From: Myxococcales bacterium | GTDB taxonomy: Bacteria; Myxococcota_A; Polyangia; Fen-1088 | Direction of reading: 5' to 3' | Assembly (NCBI GenBank): GCA_022184915.1 | Contig: JAGTJU010000006.1 | Location: 186,001-250,000 of the forward strand | Length of the DNA: 64,000 nucleotides | In this document: piece by piece, positions 55,850-62,790 of the stretch | Layout of the letters: each line of letters starts with the position of its first letter | Position numbering within the stretch: position 1 is the stretch's first letter | Notes under the pieces: model-generated | The model's database searches: none | What the model saw: only the letters and a program-made list of their open reading frames with translations | What the model was told of the DNA's origin: nothing | Program-made: the position numbers and the translations under genes

Positions 55850-56731
55850 ATGCGTGTCACCGAGAAGATGATGTTCGAGACCGGCCGGGTGAATACGGGC
55901 CTCGCCCGAACCAAACTCGAACAGGCCGTGGCGGAGGTGAGCTCTGGCAAGCGCATTCGGCACCCGTCGGACGATCCCGCAGGCTCAGCGCTGCTCACGC
56001 GCGCCCGCCTCACGCACGACCGCTTCGAGGCCATCAAGGACACCGTGGGTCGCGCTTCAGACGAACTAAACATCGCCGAAGGGGTGATGGGTGAGCTCTC
56101 CAACGTGGTCCAGCGGGGACGAGAGATGGCCATGCAGATGTCCAGCTCGCAGTTTGGTCCGGACGACCGGGCAGCCTCGGCTCAAGAGGTCGACGGGCTC
56201 TTGCAGACCCTGGTGGGGCTCATGAACACCGAGGTGGCGGGGCGCTACATCTTCGGAGGCTTTCAAGATGGCGTGCCGCCCTTCGACGCCAACGGAGGTT
56301 ACCTGGGCGACGCGGGCGTGCGGCAAGTGGAAATTGCACCAGGCGTCTTCGAGCCCGTGTCGTTGCGTGTGGACGTTGCCGTGAAAGGTGCGGGAGGTGG
56401 CGTGGATATCCCACGCGTGCTGAGCGATTTTGCAGCCGCGTTGCGGAGCAACGACATCGCTGGGATCCAGGGCGCCCTCGAGGGCTTCGACAGCAGCCTG
56501 ACGCAGGTGTCGGCCGCCCGTATGGACGCGGGGGCAAGCCTGAACATCCTGCAAACAGCCGAGCAAGTCTCCATGTTTGGGCGCGACCATATGAAGATCC
56601 AGCTGGTGGAGATCTCGGAGACCAACTTGGCCGAGTCCGCCACACGGCTTGCCCTGGCCAACACCGCGCTCGAAGCCGCCATCAGCGCGACCGCGCAAAG
56701 CTTCCGTTTCACTTTGTTGGACAAGCTCTAA
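55850..56731 (+). CDS. flgL: Hook-filament junction protein FlgL
   Basis: The 293-residue protein has the flagellin-like helices at both ends: VTEKMMFETGRVNTGL and EQAVAEVSSGKRIRHPSDDPAGSALL at the N-terminus, and LAESATRLALANTALEAAISATAQSF at the C-terminus. It lies directly after flgK. FlgL is the second hook-filament junction protein. The stop is followed by the 134-base flagellin leader region. Confidence 0.93.
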   Translation: MRVTEKMMFETGRVNTGLARTKLEQAVAEVSSGKRIRHPSDDPAGSALLTRARLTHDRFEAIKDTVGRASDELNIAEGVMGELSNVVQRGREMAMQMSSSQFGPDDRAASAQEVDGLLQTLVGLMNTEVAGRYIFGGFQDGVPPFDANGGYLGDAGVRQVEIAPGVFEPVSLRVDVAVKGAGGGVDIPRVLSDFAAALRSNDIAGIQGALEGFDSSLTQVSAARMDAGASLNILQTAEQVSMFGRDHMKIQLVEISETNLAESATRLALANTALEAAISATAQSFRFTLLDKL

Positions 56732-56779
56732 AAAAGCACCTTATCGCCGCTCGCGGCCGTGACGAAACACCAAGTGAAG

Positions 56780-56796
56780 GCGGACGGGTTGTCCGC
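56780..56796 (+). other. Hairpin in the flagellin leader region
   Basis: A perfect 6-bp inverted repeat GCGGAC/GTCCGC with a 5-base loop lies in the 134 bases between flgL and flagellin. It could end the flgL message or act in the flagellin leader. No T-run follows. The rest of the gap holds the strong ribosome site AAGGAG before the ATG. Confidence 0.35.
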
Positions 56797-56865
56797 TGAG
56801 ACGCCCGGGCCGGGACGTCAGCAAGTTTCAAAAAGCGGAAAACCCGAAGCAAGGAGTCAGTCACC

Positions 56866-57690
56866 ATGGGCATGTCAATTCAAACAAACGTCAGCTCGCT
56901 CGAAGCCCAGCGTCAGTTGTTCAATACTCAGCTGTCCCTCGATAGCTCGCTGTCGAAGTTGTCGTCCGGTTACCGCATCACCAAGGCGGGTGACGACGCC
57001 GCCGGCCTCGCGATCAGCAGCAACTTGCAAGCGCAGATCCGCTCCTACAACCAGGCCTCACGCAACGCCCAAGACGGCGTGTCGCTGATTCAGACCGCAG
57101 AAGGTTCGTTGAACGAATCCACCAACATCCTCTCTCGTCTGCGTGAGCTGGCATCCCAGGCGTCTTCGGCAGGCGTGGGCAACACCGAGCGCTCCTACAT
57201 CCAGAACGAAGTTGGGCAGCTCATCTCCGAAATCGATCGTATCGCCAACTCGACGGAGTTCAACGGTCAGGCCCTTCTGAACGGCGCCACCACGCTGACT
57301 TTCCAGGTGGGTATCCGCAACGTCGATGCAAACGACCGTATCGCGGTGTCCACCGTGAACGCCACGGCGACGTCACTCGGCATCAACTCTCTGTCGTTGT
57401 CCTCGCAGACCGGTGCACAGAACGCGCTCGGCACGATCGACTCGGCCATCAACTCGATCAACAGCAACCGCGCCACGCTGGGCGCCGCGGGCAACCGGTT
57501 CACATCGGCCCTCAACTCGATTCAAATCCAATCGACGAACATTTCCGCCGCGAACAGCCGTATCCGCGACGTCGACGTGGCCGAGGAGACCTCGAAGCTG
57601 ACCCGGGCGCAGATTCTCCTCCAGGCGGGTGTGTCGACCCTCTCACAGGCCAACCAGATTCCGCAGATCTCGCTCCGGCTTCTCGGCTAG
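56866..57690 (+). CDS. fliC: Flagellin
   Basis: The 274-residue flagellin is short, with the conserved D0/D1 ends (SIQTNVSSLEAQRQL, SSGYRITKAGDDAAGLAIS; and at the C-terminus EETSKLTRAQILLQAGVSTLSQANQ, in pieces) and a small variable middle. The RLRELASQA...NEVGQLISEID helix keeps the residues that TLR5 recognises in other flagellins. It follows an AAGGAG ribosome site. A strong intrinsic terminator follows at 57763-57806, so it is the end of one transcript or its own unit. FlgM upstream suggests sigma-28 control. Confidence 0.96.
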   Translation: MGMSIQTNVSSLEAQRQLFNTQLSLDSSLSKLSSGYRITKAGDDAAGLAISSNLQAQIRSYNQASRNAQDGVSLIQTAEGSLNESTNILSRLRELASQASSAGVGNTERSYIQNEVGQLISEIDRIANSTEFNGQALLNGATTLTFQVGIRNVDANDRIAVSTVNATATSLGINSLSLSSQTGAQNALGTIDSAINSINSNRATLGAAGNRFTSALNSIQIQSTNISAANSRIRDVDVAEETSKLTRAQILLQAGVSTLSQANQIPQISLRLLG

Positions 57691-57762
57691 CCTCCCGCGT
57701 GTTTGGCCGCGGCGCCCCGGGGTCTCCGGTCTACGCCGCGGCAGGACTCAAGTTTTCGGGTC

Positions 57763-57806
57763 AAAGGGCCGCTGTCTCTGGTCGAATCCCAGAAAAGCGG
57801 CCTTTT
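57763..57806 (+). terminator. Intrinsic terminator after flagellin
   Basis: AAAGGGCCGCT and AGCGGCCTTTT form a long GC-rich stem (one bulged G), with the loop region further folded by TCTGG/CCAGA, and the right arm ends in TTTT. This is the clearest rho-independent terminator in the window, 73 bases after the flagellin stop and before fliD. Confidence 0.85.
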
Positions 57807-57842
57807 GTGTGACGGGAGCGCCCCTGGCACGAGGAGACGAAC

Positions 57843-59177
57843 ATGGCAGAGGCAACGTTCAGGGCTGGTGGCATCGTGTCGGGGTTGGATACAAACTTCC
57901 TCGTCGATCAGCTCACGAAGCTCGAGTCGATTCCCCTCGATCGCCTGAGGAGCCGGCAGGACGCGTTTCGGCGGCAGGTTTCTGCGATCGGGGATCTCAC
58001 CTCGAAACTCGATGCCGTCAAGTCGGCGGCCGCCAAGCTGGCGGCGGACGGTGGTCTCGGGGTCAAGTCGACGACCACGAATACGGCGTTCTCCGTCACC
58101 CCGGGCACGTCGGCGGCCGCGGGGCAGTACGAGGTTCAGGTCACCAATCTGGCCACGAACGCCCGGGCATTGTCAGGCTCTGTGGCGCCCGAAGCGGAGA
58201 TCCGGTCTGGAACCCTCACGGTCGGTATCGAAGGTACGAACTATGACATCACCATCAACGAGGGGGATGATCTGGCCACCGTGGCCGCGGCCATCAAGGA
58301 TTCGGGCGCGCCCGTCTCGGCGGTCGTACTGAACGATGGCACGAACGACTTCCTTAGCGTCGTTCGCAAAGACTCTGGCTACACGGTGGGTTCGAGTGCG
58401 GCGGCCGCCCTGACCCTGACGGCGAACCAGACTGGAGGCTCAGGAACCAACCTGTCGTTCACCGTCACGCAACCGGAGAACGCCACGTTCGTCATCAACG
58501 ACCTACCGTTTACCCGTACCAGCAACACGGTCACGGATGCGGTTCCTGGGACCACGCTGAACCTGATCGAGGAAGGGGGGGCCAGTGAGAAGCTCGTGCT
58601 CGAAAACGACACGACGAAGACCGCCGCGAACCTGAAGGCCTTTGTGGATGCCTACAACAGCGTCATGTCGGCTGTGTCGAGCAACCTCAAACCCTCTGCG
58701 GGCACGGATCGGTCACGGACGCTGGCGGGGGACGGGTCGCTGCGCTCGTTGCAGCAGGGGATGCAGGGGCTCCTCACCTCCGTGGTGGGCGGCCTGGGGG
58801 GTGTTCGTACGCTGGCGGACTTGGGGCTCAAGACGAGCCAAGCCGACGGAACACTCACCATCGACAACACCACGCTCGAACGGGCGCTCTCGAGCGACGC
58901 CACGGCGATCAACGAGATCTTTTCTACCGCCACGTCTGGTGTGTCGGACCTCGTCGACGGCTTGGTCGATCGCTTCACCGACCCTCTCGATGGTGTGCTT
59001 ACTGCGCGGAAGAAGGGTATTGACGCGCAGGTGCGAGGGCTAGACACACAGCTAGACAGCATGCAGTTGCGGATCGACGCCTTCCGCGAGGCGCTCGTTA
59101 CCCAATTTACGGCGATGGAGAAGATCGTGGCGGGGCTAAAGGTCACCGGTTCGTATCTGTCTTCGCAAGGGGGATAG
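57843..59177 (+). CDS. fliD: Flagellar filament cap protein FliD
   Basis: The 444-residue product begins FRAGGIVSGLDTNFLVDQLTKLE with the FliD N-terminal domain, has the middle domain with many Thr/Ala beta-strands, and ends with a C-terminal coiled coil (TARKKGIDAQVRGLDTQLDSMQLRIDAFREAL in pieces). FliD caps the growing filament and folds flagellin. A GAGGAG ribosome site precedes the ATG. It is separated from flagellin by the terminator, so it must have its own promoter or receive read-through. Confidence 0.92.
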   Translation: MAEATFRAGGIVSGLDTNFLVDQLTKLESIPLDRLRSRQDAFRRQVSAIGDLTSKLDAVKSAAAKLAADGGLGVKSTTTNTAFSVTPGTSAAAGQYEVQVTNLATNARALSGSVAPEAEIRSGTLTVGIEGTNYDITINEGDDLATVAAAIKDSGAPVSAVVLNDGTNDFLSVVRKDSGYTVGSSAAAALTLTANQTGGSGTNLSFTVTQPENATFVINDLPFTRTSNTVTDAVPGTTLNLIEEGGASEKLVLENDTTKTAANLKAFVDAYNSVMSAVSSNLKPSAGTDRSRTLAGDGSLRSLQQGMQGLLTSVVGGLGGVRTLADLGLKTSQADGTLTIDNTTLERALSSDATAINEIFSTATSGVSDLVDGLVDRFTDPLDGVLTARKKGIDAQVRGLDTQLDSMQLRIDAFREALVTQFTAMEKIVAGLKVTGSYLSSQGG

Positions 59178-59183
59178 TGATCC

Positions 59184-59582
59184 ATGAATCCAATCAACAA
59201 GTACGCACAAACGCAAAACGCCACCGCCTCGAAGGAGCGCTTGATGGTGCTGCTTTTCGAGGCGGGCCTGCGCCACATCCGGAACGGCGCCCAGGCGCTC
59301 GAGAACAGCCGCTACGATGAGGCGGTCACCCCGCTCACGAAGGCGTCGGATATCGTGATGGAGCTTTCGAGGACGCTGGATCACTCACGCGCGCCTGAGC
59401 TGTGTGCGACGCTCAAAGACCTCTATGGCTTCATCAACGGTCGTTTGGTGAGCGCGACGGTGGGCCTCAATGCTCAGTCCGCACGTGAGGCAGAGCGGGT
59501 GTTTGGTCCTCTCGTCGAGGGCTTTCAGGGTGCCGTGGCCAAACTGCAGGCCGAAGGGCAGTTGGCGGCGGGGGCACGCTGA
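59184..59582 (+). CDS. fliS: Flagellin export chaperone FliS
   Basis: The 132-residue protein has MNPINKYAQTQ, SKERLMVLLFEAGLRHIRNG and the helical core ending in LVSATVGLNAQSAREAERVFGPLVEGFQ (in pieces). FliS binds flagellin in the cytoplasm before export. The gene follows fliD by 6 bases. Confidence 0.92.
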   Translation: MNPINKYAQTQNATASKERLMVLLFEAGLRHIRNGAQALENSRYDEAVTPLTKASDIVMELSRTLDHSRAPELCATLKDLYGFINGRLVSATVGLNAQSAREAERVFGPLVEGFQGAVAKLQAEGQLAAGAR

Positions 59583-59587
59583 GCGTG

Positions 59588-59884
59588 ATGGGATCGGCCG
59601 AACTTGCGCCCTTGTTGGCCTTTCGTACGGCGCTGTCTCAGCTCGAGTCGCATCTGTCGGAGGGACGATGGCAGGAGGCAGGTGAAGCCGGGCAGGCGCT
59701 CGCCGACGCCTGTGAGCGTTGTCAGTCGGCAGGCATCCGGTTGTCGCCCAGTGCCCTGACCGATGCCAAGACTCTCTTCGAGCGCTGCGTGACCTTGACG
59801 GCGCGCTGGCAGACACAACTACACACTGACGCACAGCGTGCGAGCTCATCGGCGCGCGCGCTCCACTCCTACAATCAAGGCTGA
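59588..59884 (+). CDS. Possible FliT-type chaperone
   Basis: The 98-residue, helical protein has LLAFRTALSQLESHLSEGRWQEAGE and ends with a charged helix rich in Arg, Ala and Ser. Its place directly after fliS, where fliT often lies, and its size are the grounds for suggesting FliT, the chaperone of FliD. The sequence is too divergent to be sure. A GTG at 59585 is an alternative start. Confidence 0.5.
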   Translation: MGSAELAPLLAFRTALSQLESHLSEGRWQEAGEAGQALADACERCQSAGIRLSPSALTDAKTLFERCVTLTARWQTQLHTDAQRASSSARALHSYNQG

Positions 59885-59889
59885 CCATC

Positions 59890-61176
59890 GTGTCCCAAAC
59901 GCAGCGGTCCGTCGACTGGTTCGCGCCGTTCAATCCGGCGGGTACGCGTATCTCGTTGTGCATGATCGTCCGCGACGAAGCGGAGCTCTTGCCTCGCTTC
60001 CTCGAGCGGGCCCGAGGGGTATGGGATGAATTGGTGATCGTCGACACGGGATCGCGAGACGAGACCGTCGCCATCGCGAAGGCAGCCGGCGCGCGGGTCC
60101 TACACCGAGAATGGGATCACAGCTTCGCGGCGGCCCGGAACTTCGGGTTGAGAGAGGCGCGGGGAGACTGGATTCTCTTCCTCGACGCGGACGAGTTCAT
60201 CTCGGACGCTCTCAAGAGCGAAATCCGGGCGATCGCAGGGAATGCCGCTGTTGGGGCGGCCACGGTGGTGATGCGCAACGAGCTTCCCCACGGAAACGTA
60301 CACGTCTCGAGTTTGCTCAGGCTATTTCGGCGTTTCGGCGAGGCCCAATTCCGATTCCCGGTACACGAGGAGGTTTGGAGCTCTCTCGAGCCTTGCTTGA
60401 GGCGCTCGGGCCAGCGCGTGGCGACGCTCGGAGGCATGGTGGAACACCTCGGCTACAAACCCGAGCGGGCGCTTGCCAAGAATAAAAAGCAGCGAGACGT
60501 GGCGCTGCTCGAGCGGTGTCTGAAGACCGATCCGTTTGATCTGTACAGTTGGTACAAGCTGCTCGAGGTGGCGCAATTCTGGAAGGATCCGGAGCTGCTG
60601 ACGGGCACGGCGAACGCCTTTCGGGTTCTCCTCGACAAACAAGGCGTTTATGCCCTGGCGGGTTTCCCTTTCGCCGGGGAACTGCTCGTCCTCCTGAGTG
60701 AGGGTCTGTTCCGCTACAATCCGGAGGGCGCCTTGGCATTCCTTCTGCCCTTCGGAGATCGGATCTCGCCGAGCGCCTCGTATCACCTACGTACGGGCGA
60801 ACTCTGGGAAGAGGCGGGCGAGCCGATTCGGGCCGCTGCCGAGTTCTGCAAGTGCCTGGCCCTCGACGAGACCACCCGCGACAGACAGTTGGCAAGCACC
60901 CGCCCGTTGCTGGGCTTGGCGAGGTTGGCGCTGGCCAAAGGCGATCTGTGGGAGGCCTGGCGCCATACGGAGACCGCCCTGCGGCTCAATCCTTGCGATC
61001 GAGAGGCCCTGCTCTCGGCCGTCGTCATCTGCCGGCAGGCGGCCGGACACGACGGCGTCGAGGACTTTGTCCGGGCTTACGAGGCCGTTCACGGCGCGAC
61101 CCTCGCGCTCAGCAGCACGCTTGCAGAGCTGGCGACGAATCCGGGCTGGGTGGTGCGTCAGGCCGCCGTGGCTTGA
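59890..61176 (+). CDS. Family 2 glycosyltransferase with TPR-like C-terminal part
   Basis: The 428-residue product starts with a GT-A core: RISLCMIVRDEAELLPRFL, LVIVDTGSRDETVAIA, FLDADEF as the metal-binding DxD-type motif, and FRFPVHEEVWSSLEP. The second half (about residue 220 on) is helical with TPR-like pairs. This SPBc2-/SunS-like or glycan-modifying type often sits next to flagellin genes. Its position 5 bases after the FliT-like gene suggests that it modifies flagellin, but the sugar and acceptor are unknown. It starts with GTG at 59890. Confidence 0.8.
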   Translation: MSQTQRSVDWFAPFNPAGTRISLCMIVRDEAELLPRFLERARGVWDELVIVDTGSRDETVAIAKAAGARVLHREWDHSFAAARNFGLREARGDWILFLDADEFISDALKSEIRAIAGNAAVGAATVVMRNELPHGNVHVSSLLRLFRRFGEAQFRFPVHEEVWSSLEPCLRRSGQRVATLGGMVEHLGYKPERALAKNKKQRDVALLERCLKTDPFDLYSWYKLLEVAQFWKDPELLTGTANAFRVLLDKQGVYALAGFPFAGELLVLLSEGLFRYNPEGALAFLLPFGDRISPSASYHLRTGELWEEAGEPIRAAAEFCKCLALDETTRDRQLASTRPLLGLARLALAKGDLWEAWRHTETALRLNPCDREALLSAVVICRQAAGHDGVEDFVRAYEAVHGATLALSSTLAELATNPGWVVRQAAVA

Positions 61177-61179
61177 CCT

Positions 61180-61761
61180 TCAGCGGAGGCGCTTCGACAG
61201 GGACTTGAAGTCGTCCGTGCCGGCCACCTTGAGGGCGTCGAAGATCACGGTCTCGGTGATCGTCACCACGCCTCCTAGCTCCTGAATCATGCCGAGACCC
61301 CGCGCACGGTGGCCAAGGCGGCGCGAGAGTACGGCGTCCTCGGGCACGTGCACGTGGCGCCCACGCGCCAAGAGCCCGCGAACCGTCTGATACACGCATA
61401 CGTGCGTCTCCATGCCCGTGACCACCCACCGGGCTCTTTTGATTCCGGCGAAGACCTGCTCGAACTCCGGGGCGTCCGTGGCAGCGAAGTGAAGCTTCTC
61501 GAGTTTGGAGACGAGTTCAGGCTTCGCCGCCAAAGCCGACGCCACTGGCGACACGGTGGTCCCGAGGCCCTTTGGGTATTGTTCGCTCACGAGGATGGGC
61601 CAGCCCTGTCGATGGGCAAGCTCGATGAGCAGCAGCACGTTGCGCTCGCAGGCCTCGCGCTCCGGCTCGGGCATCGCGGCCGCCAGCCGCTCCTGGAAGT
61701 CGACTATGAACAGAGCCATCTCGTCCGGTACGACGAGGTGGCGCGGGGAGGGGGCGTTCAT
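61180..61761 (-). CDS. Isochorismatase-family hydrolase
   Basis: The 193-residue cysteine hydrolase has the catalytic Asp in FIVDFQERL, the Lys in KLEKLHFAA and the nucleophile Cys in GMETHVCVYQTV, the usual D-K-C triad. A cis-peptide region, as in nicotinamidase-like enzymes, is likely before the Cys. The reaction is not certain: hydrolysis of an amide or vinyl ether. It is convergent with the GT2 gene (3-base gap) and lies downstream of the phenylalanine hydroxylase gene on the same strand. Confidence 0.85.
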   Translation of the reverse strand: MNAPSPRHLVVPDEMALFIVDFQERLAAAMPEPEREACERNVLLLIELAHRQGWPILVSEQYPKGLGTTVSPVASALAAKPELVSKLEKLHFAATDAPEFEQVFAGIKRARWVVTGMETHVCVYQTVRGLLARGRHVHVPEDAVLSRRLGHRARGLGMIQELGGVVTITETVIFDALKVAGTDDFKSLSKRLR

Positions 61762-61791
61762 GCCTGGAAGTCTAGCAGGGCCAGAAAGAGA

Positions 61792-62646
61792 CTAGGGTGT
61801 ACCGAAACGGTCTGCGAAGTAGCGCTCGAGCCTCACCATCAAGAACGGCAAGTCCGGCACGAAGAAGAGCGTCTTTTGGTAGTCGGTGGGGTCGTAGGGC
61901 AGGGCGGTCGCCACGTCCGGATCGAAGGGACGCATGAACGCATCGCTAGCGAAGCGGCCGAGCTCCCCGAAGGAAGATAGAAGCCCCGCGCCATAGGCCT
62001 TGGGCTTTCCTGACTCGAGCAACACACCAAACTCGGACGTGTACCAGTAAAGGCGCTCGAGTTCGTCGATGCGTGAGGAGGGGGCGAGGTTGGCCACCCG
62101 GCCGAAGAGACGGTTCAAGGCAGCCAGTTCGGGATTGCACAGGGACGCGGCGTGCCCCAGCACCTCGTGGATGAGGTCGGGCTCTGGCGTGTAGAGCGGG
62201 CGACTTCCATGGCGGATGTACTGGGTGGATAGGAAAACTGAACTGGCGAGCTGCGACAAGAAGCGCTGTGACGTGACCAGCCCGGCGACGGGCTGCATGC
62301 GAAACCCCGTCAAGGACTCGAGACGCGCGCTGACCTCTGCCAGCTGGGGCAGCTCCTCAGCGGACAGATGGAGCCGCTCGAGACCTTGCAAGTACCCCTG
62401 GCACGCAAAACGCTGGTGAACGGGGCGCAGCCGCCGCCACACCGTTGCCCACACGAGCTTTTCGTCGGCCGTGTAGTCGATGCGAGGTGCTGGTTCGCCA
62501 GCCGTATGCGAAAGGGCCACGCTGGCGATCTGGTTGCGTCGCGCCCGGTAGCCGGCATCCCGAAAGCCCGGATGGTCTCGGTCGAGGGCGACCAAGTCGG
62601 AAAGGCCGGTCGGAGTCCCACTGAATTCTGAGGCACTCGACGTCAT
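61792..62646 (-). CDS. phhA: Phenylalanine 4-hydroxylase-type aromatic amino acid hydroxylase
   Basis: The 284-residue bacterial-size enzyme has iron ligands His and His in IHEVLGH and Glu in YWYTSEFG, plus FGVLLESGKPKAYGAGLLSSFGEL. It uses a pterin cofactor and O2 to make tyrosine from phenylalanine (or a related hydroxylation). A start at 62646 is chosen because a longer frame to 63165 overlaps the divergent glycosyltransferase. A GGAGG ribosome site is 5 bases before the ATG. TACACT (minus strand, 62716-62711) may be its -10 box. Confidence 0.9.
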   Translation of the reverse strand: MTSSASEFSGTPTGLSDLVALDRDHPGFRDAGYRARRNQIASVALSHTAGEPAPRIDYTADEKLVWATVWRRLRPVHQRFACQGYLQGLERLHLSAEELPQLAEVSARLESLTGFRMQPVAGLVTSQRFLSQLASSVFLSTQYIRHGSRPLYTPEPDLIHEVLGHAASLCNPELAALNRLFGRVANLAPSSRIDELERLYWYTSEFGVLLESGKPKAYGAGLLSSFGELGRFASDAFMRPFDPDVATALPYDPTDYQKTLFFVPDLPFLMVRLERYFADRFGTP

Positions 62647-62751
62647 GAAATCCTCCGGCCGCAGCCGCTCGCCCCCGTGCCTCCCTTCGACGCTGCGACG
62701 TTCTACCTCCAGTGTACCGCGGCAAAGAGCCGCGCGCCGCAACTCCGAAAG

Positions 62752-62781
62752 TTGACGGGGTCGAAAGCTTGGGGGTTCCAT
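62752..62781 (+). promoter_or_regulatory. Possible promoter for the GT4 gene
   Basis: TTGACG (5 of 6), 18 bases, TTCCAT (3 of 6), ending nine bases before the ATG at 62791. The nearby perfect inverted repeat CGCGGC-AAAGA-GCCGCG (62718-62734) lies in the shared divergent region with phhA and could be an operator. Confidence 0.3.
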
Positions 62782-62790
62782 AGCACAAGC

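Noticed and set aside
56821-56850. AAGTTT...CCCGAA resembling a sigma-28 promoter before flagellin
   Set aside because: The spacer is too long (14 instead of 11 bases), the -10 matches only 4 of 8, and it would place the start on top of the ribosome site.
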